Origin: Amycolatopsis deserti
GTDB lineage: Bacteria > Actinomycetota > Actinomycetes > Mycobacteriales > Pseudonocardiaceae
Assembly (NCBI RefSeq): GCF_014653945.1
Contig: NZ_BNAU01000001.1
Location: 558,001 to 622,000, forward strand
DNA length: 64,000 nt
Reading direction: 5' to 3'
The notes beneath the pieces are model-generated. The model saw nothing but the letters and a program-made list of their open reading frames with translations, made no database searches and was not told the DNA's origin. The stretch's first letter is position 1. Each line of letters opens with the position of its first letter. A program made the translations under genes and the position numbers. Shown here one piece after another: positions 24,891 through 33,787 of the stretch.

Positions 24891-24980
24891 GAGACGGCAA
24901 AGTACCGTCTGTCGGGCACGCTGTCCATAGAACGAGAATCCTTTCTGATGGTCGTCGTGTCCGCAGAGCGGTAAGATTCC

Positions 24981-25775
24981 GTGGTGGCGAATGACGGAAG
25001 CGTGATGCTGGTGCGCAAGGTGGCGCAGGTGCTCGACCACCTCGCGCAGGGAGAAGCGACGGCGGCGGAACTGGCCGAGGCGCTGGGGGAGCCGCGCAGC
25101 TCGGTCTACCGGCTGCTGTCCAGCCTGCAGGCCGAGGGCCTGGTGGAGCACGGATCCCGGCGCGGGCAGTTCCGGCTGGGGTTCAAGCTGCTCACCCTGG
25201 GTACCGCGGTGGTCGCCAGGTTCGACGAGCGCGAGTTCGCGCAACCGGTCCTGGAACGGCTGCACGACCTGACCGGGGAAACGGTCTTCCTCTGCGTCCG
25301 CCGGGGGGACACCGCGGTGTGCATCGAACGGCTCGCCGGCAAGCGGGTCCAGTCGCTGGCGCTGCAGCTCGGCGGATCGCTGCCGCTGCACGCCGGCGCG
25401 GCCTCCCGTGCCCTCCTGGCGTTCGCGCCGGAGACCGAATGGGAGGCCTACCTCGAGCGCAACGTGCCGTTGTCGCGGTTCACCGGGTCCACGCCGTCCG
25501 AGCCCGGCACGCTGCGCAAGCTGCTGCGGCAGGCCCGGGAGGAGGGGTTCGCGCTGAGCGACCAGGACGTCACGGTCGGCGTGGCGGCGATCGGGGTGCC
25601 GGTCGTGGACTACCGGGGTGAGGTCCGCGCCGCGGTGTCGATCAGCGGCGTGCGCGAGTCGATCCTCGGCGAGGACTTCCCCCGCTGGCGCGACCTGCTG
25701 CTCGACGCGGGCCGTGAAGTGTCCCGCGCGCTGGGCTCGGAACTCGCGGGCAAGAACATCGCGCGGTTCGACTGA
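24981..25775 (+). CDS. IclR-family regulator
   Basis: A 264-aa regulator with an N-terminal winged HTH (TAAELAEALGEPRSSVYRLLSSLQAEGLVE, about residues 26-56) and the IclR effector domain (LTGETVFLCVRRGDTAVCIER; GVAAIGVPVVDYRGEVRAAVSISG near the C-terminus). It is divergent from the transketolase pair and upstream of the SDR/ABC genes, so it is positioned to regulate both. IclR proteins usually answer to a small organic acid or sugar-derived effector. Confidence 0.88.
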   Translation: MVANDGSVMLVRKVAQVLDHLAQGEATAAELAEALGEPRSSVYRLLSSLQAEGLVEHGSRRGQFRLGFKLLTLGTAVVARFDEREFAQPVLERLHDLTGETVFLCVRRGDTAVCIERLAGKRVQSLALQLGGSLPLHAGAASRALLAFAPETEWEAYLERNVPLSRFTGSTPSEPGTLRKLLRQAREEGFALSDQDVTVGVAAIGVPVVDYRGEVRAAVSISGVRESILGEDFPRWRDLLLDAGREVSRALGSELAGKNIARFD

Positions 25776-25901
25776 CGCCGTCTTCCCGGCCGCAGGCGGA
25801 GCCAGAATTCTCACCCACTAGACGAGTCGTCCTTTGTATGAGAACGTGTCTCCCAGTGCGGGGCGCTCCAGCCCCTGCCTGACGGCTGAGGGAGGCCAGT
25901 C

Positions 25902-26693
25902 ATGGTCGACGGTGACCTGTCCGGTCGGGTCGTGGTCATCACCGGCGCGGGCGGCGGCATCGGGCTCGCCTGCGCCCGGCGCGTGCTGGACGCGGGCGCC
26001 GTGGTCGTGGGGGCCGACCTGCAGACCACGCAGCTCGAAGAGCTCGCCGGCCCGGACCGGGTGCGGGCCGTGCGCGCCGACCTGCGCGCACCCGGCGCGG
26101 CGGAGGAGATCATCGCGGCCGCGCTGGACGGGTTCGGACGCGTCGACGTGCTGGTGAACAACGCCGGAGTCGCCCCGGTGCGGGACGGTTTCCTCGGCAT
26201 CACCGACGCCGACTGGGCCGCGACACTCGAGCTGAACCTCATGGGCTACGTCCGGGCGGCCCGCGCCGCGGTGGCGGCGATGCGTGACGCCGGCTCGGGC
26301 GCGCTCGTCCACATCGCCTCCGAAGCGGCGCGCATGCCCAACCCCCGGCTGCCGGACTACAGCGTCTCCAAGGCCGCCGTGCTGATGCTGTCCAAGGTGC
26401 TCGCCGCCGAGTTCGCGCCGTTCGGCATCCGGTCCAATGTGGTCTCCCCGGCGTTCGTCCGGTCACCCATCTACGACCGTCCCGGTGGTCTCGCCGACAG
26501 TCTCGCCGACGAGTTCGGTGTGGACCGCGAGACCGCGCTGCGGCGCTACGTCGAGCTCAACGGCATTCCGCTCGGCCGGCTCGGCACCGTCGGCGAGGTC
26601 GCCGAGATGGTGGCGTTCCTGGCCTCCGACCGCGCGGGTTTCGTGACCGGCGCGAACTTCTGCGTCGACGGCGGCGTGACCCCGGTCGTCTGA
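25902..26693 (+). CDS. Short-chain dehydrogenase/reductase of the sugar cluster
   Basis: A 263-aa classical SDR with TGAGGGIGLACARRV, NNAGV at about residue 87, and Y-x3-K in DYSVSKAA. It would oxidise a hydroxyl of a sugar, polyol or related alcohol to a ketone, fitting the neighbouring transketolase and ribose-type importer. A rho-independent terminator directly follows (26709-26730), so it may be transcribed separately from, or more strongly than, the ABC genes. Confidence 0.85.
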   Translation: MVDGDLSGRVVVITGAGGGIGLACARRVLDAGAVVVGADLQTTQLEELAGPDRVRAVRADLRAPGAAEEIIAAALDGFGRVDVLVNNAGVAPVRDGFLGITDADWAATLELNLMGYVRAARAAVAAMRDAGSGALVHIASEAARMPNPRLPDYSVSKAAVLMLSKVLAAEFAPFGIRSNVVSPAFVRSPIYDRPGGLADSLADEFGVDRETALRRYVELNGIPLGRLGTVGEVAEMVAFLASDRAGFVTGANFCVDGGVTPVV

Positions 26694-26708
26694 CGCTCCA
26701 GCCGATCC

Positions 26709-26730
26709 GGGCAGGGGTGCCTGCCCTTTT
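26709..26730 (+). terminator. Rho-independent terminator after the SDR gene
   Basis: GGGCAGG and CCTGCCC form a perfect 7-bp stem with loop GGTG, followed at once by TTTT. It lies 16 bp after the SDR stop and before the ABC substrate-binding gene. It could end the SDR transcript or attenuate read-through into the importer. Confidence 0.7.
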
Positions 26731-26754
26731 CCGCGAACAGACAAGGAATCGACG

Positions 26755-27711
26755 ATGATCCATCGCATGCTGCCCTCGGGCCGGCCGCTGCGCCGCTTCG
26801 GCGCGCTGGCCGCGGCCGGGCTCACGGTCCTCGCCGCACTCGCCGGCTGTGCCTCCGGCGCCGGTTCCGGCGCGGGCGGTCTCACCGTCGGCGTGACGCT
26901 CAACGCCGCGTCCAACCCGTTCTTCCTCGCCGAGGGCAAGGCGATCGAGGAGGCGGCCGGCCCCGGGGTGCGCGTCACCGTCCAGTACGCCAACGCCGAT
27001 GTGGCGACCCAGAGCAACCAGATCGACGCGTTCATCCGCCAGCGCGTGGGCTCCATCGTCGTCGACGCGGTCGACTCGGACGGGATCGGGCCCGCGGTGC
27101 TGCGCGCCGAGCAGGCCGGCATCCCGGTGGTCGCCATCGACGTCACCGCCGCGGGCGCCGACGCCACCGTCGCCAGCGACAACGTGCAGGCGGGCCGCGA
27201 CGCCTGCGCCTACCTGGCCGAGCAGCTCGGCGGCCGGGCGAAGATCGCGATCGTGGACGGGTCGGCGGTGTCGGCCATCGCCGATCGCATGACCGGCTGC
27301 CGTCAGGCGCTCGCGCAGGCGCCCGGGATCGAGGTCGTCGCCACCCAGCGCGCCGACCTGACCCGCGACAAGAGCATGACCGTGGCGAGCAACATCCTCA
27401 CGGCCCACCCCGATGTCGCCGGGTTCTTCGGCGTCAACGACCCGACCGCGATCGGGATCGCGCTCGCCGCTCAGCAGAAGGGCGCCCGCGTGAAGGTCGT
27501 GGGCGTGGACGGCGCCCGGCAGCTGACCGACCTGTTCGGCGAGGGCCTGATCATCGGCACCTCGGGGCAGGACCCGGCGAAGCTCGGGCGCACCGGCCTC
27601 GACCTGGCCACCCGCCTGGCGCGCAAGGAGCAGGTGCCCTCCGCGCCGGTGCTGATCCCCACCGTGCTGGTCACGCCGCAGACGCTCGGCGCCTACCCGA
27701 GCTGGGGCTGA
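26755..27711 (+). CDS. Ribose-type ABC transporter, substrate-binding lipoprotein
   Basis: A 318-aa periplasmic-binding protein of the RbsB class. It has an N-terminal signal with lipobox LAGC (Cys32), then the binding fold opening VGVTLNAASNPFFLAEGKAIEE. The hinge segments AIDVTAAGADATVASDNVQ and GFFGVNDPTAIGIALAAQ are also typical. It would be anchored to the outer face of the membrane and deliver ligand to the permease. It is the first gene of a three-gene importer (1-bp and 4-bp gaps). The ligand cannot be read; sugars, polyols and other small molecules are all known for this class. Confidence 0.9.
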   Translation: MIHRMLPSGRPLRRFGALAAAGLTVLAALAGCASGAGSGAGGLTVGVTLNAASNPFFLAEGKAIEEAAGPGVRVTVQYANADVATQSNQIDAFIRQRVGSIVVDAVDSDGIGPAVLRAEQAGIPVVAIDVTAAGADATVASDNVQAGRDACAYLAEQLGGRAKIAIVDGSAVSAIADRMTGCRQALAQAPGIEVVATQRADLTRDKSMTVASNILTAHPDVAGFFGVNDPTAIGIALAAQQKGARVKVVGVDGARQLTDLFGEGLIIGTSGQDPAKLGRTGLDLATRLARKEQVPSAPVLIPTVLVTPQTLGAYPSWG

Positions 27712-27712
27712 C

Positions 27713-29269
27713 ATGGCAGTCAACCACGACACAGCCGACACAGCCGACACAGCCGATGACGCCGTGGTGCGGCTGGACGAGGTCACCAAGTCCTTCGCGG
27801 GCAACCCGGTGCTGCGCGGTGTCTCGCTCGGCCTGACGCCCGGCGAGGTGCACGTGCTGGCCGGGGAGAACGGGGCGGGCAAGTCGACGCTGATCAAGGT
27901 GCTGACCGGCATCCACGCCCCGGACAGCGGGCGCGTCCTGGTCGACGGCGCGCCGGTGACGTTCGCCGGTCCCGGTGACGCCCGGCAGCGCGGACTCACC
28001 GTCGTGCACCAGGAACTGAGCCTCGTGCCGGAGCTGACCGTCGCCGAGAACATCGTGCTCGGCCGGGAGCCGCGGCGGCGCGGCGGACGGTTCGACCGCG
28101 GGCAGGCCCGGGCACGGGCCGCCGACGCGCTGGCCCGGGTCGGTGCGTCGCTCGACCCGGACGCCCGCGTGGCCGAGCTGGGCACCGGGCAGCAGCAGCT
28201 GGTCGAGATCGCCCGGGCGCTGGCCGACCGTCCGCGGGTGCTGGTACTCGACGAGCCCACCGCCGCGCTGTCCGACGAGGAGGCCAAGGCGCTGCTGGGC
28301 ATCGTCGAGGAACTGCGCGACGCCGGTCTCGGCCTGCTCTACATCAGCCACCGGATGGCCGAGATCGACCGGATCGCCGACCGCGTCACGGTCCTGCGTG
28401 ACGGCCGGGTGGCCGACACCATGTCCCGCACCGGGATGAGCGAGGACCGGATCGTCACCTCCATGGTCGGGCGGCCCGTCGCCAACCTCTACCAGCACGG
28501 TGAGCGGCGCCCCTCGGCGCAGGTGCGCCTGCGGGTGGAGCGGATCAGATCGCGGGACGTGCGCGAGTGCTCGTTCGAGGTGCGGGCCGGTGAAGTGGTC
28601 GGGTTCGCCGGCATCGTCGGCGCCGGCCGCAGCGAGCTGTGCCGCCTGATCGCCGGGTTCGACCGGAGCGACGGAGGCGTCGTCACGGTGGACGGCCGGC
28701 CGGTCGACACCGCGCGGCCCGCGTCCGCCGCGTCGGCGGGCATCGTGATGCTGCCGGAAAGCCGCAAGAGCCAGGGCCTGTTCCCGGCGATGTCGGTGGC
28801 GGACAACGTGTGCACCGGCACCCGGCTGGGCCGTCGCCCGCTGGGACGGACCTCGGCGGGTGCCCGCAGGTCCGCCGCGCGCTCCTACGCCGACCGGATG
28901 CGGATCAAGGCGGCCGGCCTGGACCAGCGCGTCGCCGAACTGTCCGGCGGCAACCAGCAGAAGGTCCTGCTCGCCCGGTGCCTGGCCCGCCGCCCCGCGG
29001 TGCTCATCCTCGACGAGCCCACGCGCGGCGTCGACATCGGCGCGAAGGCCGACATCTACGCCCTGGTCAACGAGGTCGCCGCCCGCGGCGTCGCCGTCGT
29101 GCTCATCTCCTCCGAACTGCCCGAGGTCCTCGGCCTGGCCGACCGCGTCCTGGTGATGAGCGGCCGGTCGATCGTCGCCGAGCTGTCCGGCGCGGCGATG
29201 ACGGAGGAAGAGGTCATCCGGCACGCGACCGGCTCGGCGAACGCACCCGCCGAACTCACACAGAGGTGA
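27713..29269 (+). CDS. Ribose-type ABC transporter, tandem ATPase
   Basis: A 518-aa RbsA/MglA-like protein with two nucleotide-binding domains. The first has canonical Walker A GENGAGKST and signature TGQQQLVEIARAL. The second has the degenerate GIVGAGRSELC typical of this family and signature LSGGNQQKVLLARCL. The N-terminus carries a threefold tandem repeat of the 9-mer ACAGCCGAC (27731-27757), giving DTADTADTA, a likely length-variable tail. The start lies one base after the binding-protein stop. Confidence 0.92.
   Translation: MAVNHDTADTADTADDAVVRLDEVTKSFAGNPVLRGVSLGLTPGEVHVLAGENGAGKSTLIKVLTGIHAPDSGRVLVDGAPVTFAGPGDARQRGLTVVHQELSLVPELTVAENIVLGREPRRRGGRFDRGQARARAADALARVGASLDPDARVAELGTGQQQLVEIARALADRPRVLVLDEPTAALSDEEAKALLGIVEELRDAGLGLLYISHRMAEIDRIADRVTVLRDGRVADTMSRTGMSEDRIVTSMVGRPVANLYQHGERRPSAQVRLRVERIRSRDVRECSFEVRAGEVVGFAGIVGAGRSELCRLIAGFDRSDGGVVTVDGRPVDTARPASAASAGIVMLPESRKSQGLFPAMSVADNVCTGTRLGRRPLGRTSAGARRSAARSYADRMRIKAAGLDQRVAELSGGNQQKVLLARCLARRPAVLILDEPTRGVDIGAKADIYALVNEVAARGVAVVLISSELPEVLGLADRVLVMSGRSIVAELSGAAMTEEEVIRHATGSANAPAELTQR
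27731..27757 (+). repeat. Three tandem 9-bp repeats inside the ATPase N-terminus
   Basis: ACAGCCGAC, ACAGCCGAC and ACAGCCGAT in direct succession encode an acidic DTA repeat ahead of the folded ATPase. The unit length keeps the frame, so copy-number change would be tolerated. Confidence 0.7.
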
Positions 29270-29273
29270 TCCG

Positions 29274-30284
29274 ATGGAAACCACGTCACTGACCGAAGCC
29301 GTCCGGCTGGACCGGCCGGAGAGGCGGCGCGGGCCGCGCGGACGCGGCAGCGTGACCGACTGGCTCGGCGTGCTGTCCGCGTTGCTGGTGCTGGTCGTCG
29401 TGTTCGCGATCGCGGCCCCGTTCTTCTTCACCGTGCCCAACCTGCTGGACATCGCCCGGCAGATCGCGGTCACCGCGATCCTCGGCGCGGGCCTGACCTT
29501 CGTCATCATCACCGCGGGCATCGACCTGTCGGTCGGCTCGGCCGTCGGCGTCACCGCGTTCGTGGCGGTTTCCCTGTCGCTGCAGGGTTTTCCGGCACTG
29601 GTCGCGCTCCCGGTGGCGCTGGCGGCCGGCGTGGCCGTCGGCCTGGTCAACGGGGCGCTCGTGGCCGGTCTCGGGCTGGCCCCGTTCATCGTGACCCTGG
29701 CCGCGCTCACCTACCTGCGGGGCGTGACCTACGTGGGCACCGACGGGACCACGCTGTTCTCCACCGAGCTGAGCTACGCGACGCTCGGCAGCGGGGTGGT
29801 GCTGGGCGTCCCGACGCCGGTGCTGGTCATGGTCGCGGTGTTCGCGATCGGCGGCTACCTGCTCAACCGCACGGTGTTCGGCCGGTGGGTGTTCGCCGTC
29901 GGCGGCAACCCGGAGGCGGCGCGGCTGGCCGGGATCCCGGTCCGGCGCGTGCTCGTGTGGGTGTACGTCCTGTCCGGACTGTGCGCGGCGATCGGTGGCG
30001 TGATCGCCTCGGCCCGCCTGCAGAGCTCGGTGCCCGATCTGGGCAGCGGCTACGAGCTGTCCGCCATCGCGGCCGTGGTGCTCGGCGGCACCTCGCTGAT
30101 GGGCGGGCGCGGCTCGCTGACCGGGACCTTCCTCGGCGCCGCGATCATGGGTGTGCTGGTCAACGGCATGACCCTGCTCGACGTGTCGTCGTTCTACCAG
30201 CAGATCATCCAGGGGGCCGTCATCGTCGTCGCCGTCGCACTGGACCGCCTGCGGTCCCGCCGGACCGGAGCAGGCCCGGCATGA
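29274..30284 (+). CDS. Ribose-type ABC transporter, permease
   Basis: A 336-aa RbsC-like permease with about eight to ten hydrophobic helices. It shows the family motif FVIITAGIDLSVGSAVGVTAF and the coupling segment NPEAARLAGIPV, plus the C-terminal ELSAIAAVVLGGTSLMGGRG. It completes the importer with the two preceding genes. The N-terminal 25 residues are charged and cytoplasmic. Confidence 0.9.
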   Translation: METTSLTEAVRLDRPERRRGPRGRGSVTDWLGVLSALLVLVVVFAIAAPFFFTVPNLLDIARQIAVTAILGAGLTFVIITAGIDLSVGSAVGVTAFVAVSLSLQGFPALVALPVALAAGVAVGLVNGALVAGLGLAPFIVTLAALTYLRGVTYVGTDGTTLFSTELSYATLGSGVVLGVPTPVLVMVAVFAIGGYLLNRTVFGRWVFAVGGNPEAARLAGIPVRRVLVWVYVLSGLCAAIGGVIASARLQSSVPDLGSGYELSAIAAVVLGGTSLMGGRGSLTGTFLGAAIMGVLVNGMTLLDVSSFYQQIIQGAVIVVAVALDRLRSRRTGAGPA

Positions 30285-30318
30285 GCCCGATCCACACAAC
30301 CACGGGGAGAGAACAACA

Positions 30319-31380
30319 GTGACCACTCGGACCACACTCGTCGTCGGCGCGCACGGCGTGATCGGCGGAGCGGTGGCGCAGCGGCTGCGCGACCACGACC
30401 GGCGGGTGGCGACCCTGGCGCGCCGCGGCCCGGTGACGCTCCCCGACGGCAGCGTGATCGACGACCACGTGCGGGTCGACCTGCTCGACCCCGCGGCCAC
30501 CACCGCCGCGCTGGCGGACCGGGCGGACATCACGGACGTGGTGTTCGCCGCCTACGTCGAGCGCGAAACCATGGCGGCCACCGTCGGCCCGAACGTCGCC
30601 ATGCTGCGGAACCTCCTCGACGCGCTGCACGCGAGCGCGTCCACGGTGCGGCACGTCGTGCTCATCGGCGGGGGGAAGTCCTACGGCGAGCACCTCGGCC
30701 ACTACAAGACCCCGGCCAAGGAGAGCGATCCGCGTTTCCTCGGGCCGATCTTCTACAACGACCAGGAAGATCTGTTGTGGGCGGACGCCGGCCGGGCGGG
30801 CTACACCTGGACGGTGCTGCGGCCGGACGGGGTGCTGGGGGTCAGCCTCGGCTCGCCGATGAACCTCGTCACCGGGCTGGCCGTGTTCGCCGCGGTCAGC
30901 AAGCACCAGGGGGTGCCGCTGCGGTTCCCCGGCACCCCGCAGGCGTGGACGGCGCTGCACCAGGCCACCGACGCGCGGATCGTCGCCGGCGCGGTCGAGT
31001 GGGCCCTGGACAGCCCGGCCGCCCGCGGTGAGGTCTTCAACGTCACCAACGGCGACCACTTCCGCTGGCAGCACCTGTGGCCCGACATCGCCGTGTCCTT
31101 CGGGATGCCCGCGGCCCCGCCGCAGCCGATGTCACTGGCCGAGCAGATGGCGGACAAGGACAGCACCTGGGACGAGCTGGTGGCCGAGCACGATCTGCGG
31201 CAGCTCCCGCTGTCCGCCGTGGCGGCGTGGCCGTTCATCGACGGCTGGCTCGCCAACGGCGCCGACATGGTGCAGAGCACCATCAAGATCCGCCGCGCCG
31301 GATTCATCGAATGCCTCGACACCCACGAGAGCTTCCTGGACAACCTCGACCGGATGCGCGCCCTGCGCCTGATCCCCTGA
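30319..31380 (+). CDS. NAD(P)-dependent reductase/epimerase of the PRISE (progesterone-5beta-reductase/iridoid-synthase-like) type
   Basis: A 353-aa extended SDR. The cofactor motif VVGAHGVIGGAVAQRL and the atypical active-site region IGGGKSYGEHLGHYKTPAKE resemble PRISE-type reductases, which reduce activated C=C bonds of enones. The C-terminal part (FNVTNGDHFRWQHLWPDIA) agrees. It follows the ABC permease by 34 bp (GTG start, GGGGAGAG upstream) and precedes a flavin monooxygenase. That suggests the imported compound, or a product of it, is an unsaturated carbonyl compound. Substrate unproven. Confidence 0.78.
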   Translation: MTTRTTLVVGAHGVIGGAVAQRLRDHDRRVATLARRGPVTLPDGSVIDDHVRVDLLDPAATTAALADRADITDVVFAAYVERETMAATVGPNVAMLRNLLDALHASASTVRHVVLIGGGKSYGEHLGHYKTPAKESDPRFLGPIFYNDQEDLLWADAGRAGYTWTVLRPDGVLGVSLGSPMNLVTGLAVFAAVSKHQGVPLRFPGTPQAWTALHQATDARIVAGAVEWALDSPAARGEVFNVTNGDHFRWQHLWPDIAVSFGMPAAPPQPMSLAEQMADKDSTWDELVAEHDLRQLPLSAVAAWPFIDGWLANGADMVQSTIKIRRAGFIECLDTHESFLDNLDRMRALRLIP

Positions 31381-31397
31381 CCGACCCTGAGGAGACG

Positions 31398-33137
31398 ATG
31401 ATGACGACGACCGACCCGGAGACGATCGCCGCGCGCTGGCTCGACGAGTTCGGCAACCTGCTGACCCACGGGTCCGATCTGTCGCCGCTGTTCGCGAGCG
31501 AGTGCTACTGGCGCGATCTGGTGGCGTTCACCGACGACATCCACACGGTGGCGGGGGACCGGGTGCCCGCGGAGCTGACCGCCCGCCAGCCGGTCGCGAA
31601 GGCGTCCGGATTCCGGGTCGCGGCCGGCCGCACGCCGCCGCGGTTCGTGGAGCGCAACGGGATCCGCGCGCTGGAGGCGATCTTCGAGTTCGAGGTCACC
31701 GCGGGCACCGGCGCCGGGGTCGTGCGGCTGGTCGAGGAACCCGGGCGCGGTCACGTGGCGCGGAACCTGCTGACCACGGTGGACCAGCTGGCCGGCTATC
31801 CGGAGCGGGTCGGCGAGAACCGGCCGGTCGGCCAGCGCGACTCGGCGAAGTTCGGGGGTCCGAACTGGCTCGACCGCCGGGAGGCGGCCCGCGCCTACGC
31901 CGATCACGATCCGGACGTCCTCATCGTGGGCGGCGGGCAGAGCGGGCTGGCGCTCGCCGCGCGACTGGGGCAGCTGGACGTCGACACGCTCGTGGTCGAC
32001 ACCCACGAGCGGCCCGGGGACAACTGGCGCAAGCGCTACCACGCGCTGACGCTGCACAACGCGGTCTGGCTCAACGACCTGCCGTACCTGCCGTTCCCGC
32101 CGACCTGGCCGGTGTTCGTGCCCAAGGACAAGCTGGCCGGCTGGTTCGAGTCCTACGTGGACGCGATGGAGATCAACTTCTGGGGTGGCACCACGTTCCA
32201 GGGGGCCGCCTACTCCGCCGAGAACGGCACCTGGGAGGCGCGCTTGCGGCGCGCGGACGGCAGCACGCGCGTGCTGCGCCCGAAGCACGTCGTGATCGCG
32301 ACGGGCGTGAGCGGCCTGCCCTTCGTCCCGGACCTGCCCGGGCTCGGCGAGTTCGCCGGGGAGGTGCTGCACTCCAGCGCCTACCAGGACGGGGCCGACC
32401 ACGCCGGCAAGCGCGTCATCGTCGTGGGCACCGGCAACAGCGGGCACGACGTGGCGCAGGACCTGCACGCCAACGGCGCGTCGGTCACGATGATCCAGCG
32501 CAGCCCCACGACCGTGGTCAGCATCGAACCGAGCGCCGCGCTGGCCGACGCCTCCTACCTGACCGCGCCGACGCTGGAGGACAGCGACCTGATCGGGCTG
32601 TCCGTGCCGTACCCGGACCTCGTGGTGGGCGCGAAGCAGCTCACCGCGCGGATGAAGGAGCTGGACCGCGACCTCGTCGAGGGGCTGAACCGGATCGGGT
32701 TCCGCACCGACTACGGCCACGACGAGACCGGGCAGCAGATGAAGTACATGCGCCGCGGCGGCGGGTACTACCTCAACGTCGGGTGCTCCGACCTGCTGAT
32801 CTCCGGCGAGATCGGCCTGGTGCAGTGGGCGGAGGCGGACCGGTTCACCCGCGACGGCCTGCGCATGTCGGACGGTTCGGTGGTGGAGGCCGACCTCGTC
32901 GTGCTCGCCACCGGGTACCAGAGCCAGCAGGAAGGGTTGCGGCACCTGATGGGGGACGAGGTGGCCGACACCGTGGGACCGATCTGGGGCTACGACGACG
33001 AGGGCGAGGTCCGCAACATGTGGCGGCACACCGCCCAGCCCGGCCTGTGGTTCACCGCGGGCAACTTCCAGATGTGCCGGACCTACTCCAAGGTGCTCGC
33101 CTTCCAGCTGCGGCGCAGCCTCGACCAGGCCGGGTGA
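31398..33137 (+). CDS. Flavin monooxygenase with an N-terminal NTF2-like domain
   Basis: A 579-aa fusion. Residues about 10-140 form an NTF2/SnoaL-like domain (FASECYWRDLVAFTDDIHTV). A two-Rossmann flavin monooxygenase follows, with FAD motif VGGGQSGLA near residue 178, GDNWRKRYHALTLHN, and NADPH motif VGTGNSGHDVAQDL near residue 344. The PFPPTWPVFVPKDKLAGWFE region recalls YUCCA-type and Baeyer-Villiger-like FMOs. It would insert oxygen into a ketone, keto acid or amine. It follows the PRISE reductase by 17 bp and ends the operon. Start is ATG 31398 or the ATG at 31401, behind GAGGAGA. Confidence 0.85.
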   Translation: MMTTTDPETIAARWLDEFGNLLTHGSDLSPLFASECYWRDLVAFTDDIHTVAGDRVPAELTARQPVAKASGFRVAAGRTPPRFVERNGIRALEAIFEFEVTAGTGAGVVRLVEEPGRGHVARNLLTTVDQLAGYPERVGENRPVGQRDSAKFGGPNWLDRREAARAYADHDPDVLIVGGGQSGLALAARLGQLDVDTLVVDTHERPGDNWRKRYHALTLHNAVWLNDLPYLPFPPTWPVFVPKDKLAGWFESYVDAMEINFWGGTTFQGAAYSAENGTWEARLRRADGSTRVLRPKHVVIATGVSGLPFVPDLPGLGEFAGEVLHSSAYQDGADHAGKRVIVVGTGNSGHDVAQDLHANGASVTMIQRSPTTVVSIEPSAALADASYLTAPTLEDSDLIGLSVPYPDLVVGAKQLTARMKELDRDLVEGLNRIGFRTDYGHDETGQQMKYMRRGGGYYLNVGCSDLLISGEIGLVQWAEADRFTRDGLRMSDGSVVEADLVVLATGYQSQQEGLRHLMGDEVADTVGPIWGYDDEGEVRNMWRHTAQPGLWFTAGNFQMCRTYSKVLAFQLRRSLDQAG

Positions 33138-33149
33138 GCGGGGCGGCGG

Positions 33150-33632
33150 TCAGCTCCGGGCGGGCTCGGCCGTCGCGCCGGGCCAGTGCTGGCCGCGCGC
33201 CCACGAGTCCAGCACGATCAGGGTCTTCGTGCTGGTGATGCGGTGGCTGCGGCGCAGCTCGTCGACCGTGCGCTGCAGGTGCTGCAGGTCGCGCACCCGC
33301 AGCCACACCAGGGCGTCGGGGTCGCCGGCGATGGTGAACACCGCCTGCGCCTCCGGCATCCGGGTGGTGGTTTGCACGATCTCGTCCACGTTGGTGGTGC
33401 CGAAGAACCGCAGCTGGGTGAAGGCCTCCACACCCCAGCCGAGCTTCGCGTGATCGACCTGCACGGTGAACCCGGTGATCACGCCGGTCTCCTGCAGGCG
33501 GTCGACGCGGCGCTTCACCGCGGCCGTGGACAGCGTGACGCGAGAGGCGATGTCGGACAGCGTCCGCCGGGCGTCCTCCCGGAGCAGGGCCAGGATCTCC
33601 CGGTCGGTCGCGTCGATCAGTTCGTCGGCCAT
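33150..33632 (-). CDS. Lrp/AsnC-family regulator
   Basis: A 160-aa feast/famine regulator. The N-terminal HTH is at about residues 6-60 (LDRE-like IDATDREILALLREDARRT, SDIASRVTLSTAAVKRRVDRL) and a RAM ligand-binding domain follows. It is divergent from the indolepyruvate oxidoreductase gene across 155 bp. This is a frequent pairing, so it probably activates that gene in response to an amino or keto acid. Its end is 12 bp from the stop of the convergent monooxygenase. Confidence 0.9.
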   Translation of the reverse strand: MADELIDATDREILALLREDARRTLSDIASRVTLSTAAVKRRVDRLQETGVITGFTVQVDHAKLGWGVEAFTQLRFFGTTNVDEIVQTTTRMPEAQAVFTIAGDPDALVWLRVRDLQHLQRTVDELRRSHRITSTKTLIVLDSWARGQHWPGATAEPARS

Positions 33633-33646
33633 GCCCGCGGATCGTA

Positions 33647-33724
33647 CGCAACAAATGCGAGCTGGAACACTGCACCGGCGAGAATCTTTGCGTGCTTCGC
33701 GGAGCCGGCCCGGTGGTTGTTGCG
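33647..33724. promoter_or_regulatory. Widely spaced inverted repeat in the Lrp / indolepyruvate oxidoreductase control region
   Basis: CGCAACAA at 33647-33654 and TTGTTGCG at 33717-33724 are perfect 8-bp complements 62 bp apart. The left copy lies just upstream of the Lrp start and the right copy about 60 bp before the oxidoreductase start. Lrp proteins often bind several spaced half-sites, so this could be a pair; chance is not excluded. Confidence 0.3.
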
Positions 33725-33787
33725 CGTGGCTGATGTCATTGGCTGAAGTGATCCACGTCCCAACCGGCGTGACGCGAAAGGCCCGGC

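Noticed and set aside
25826..25890. An IclR operator around GAGAACGTGTCTC upstream of the SDR
   Set aside because: Only 4-bp arms match and no second copy was found in the divergent transketolase/IclR gap, so it is not distinguishable from chance.
27713..30284. Naming the importer rbsACB for ribose
   Set aside because: The family includes importers for many sugars and non-sugars; no ribokinase is adjacent and the downstream genes are a PRISE reductase and a monooxygenase, so the symbol would mislead.
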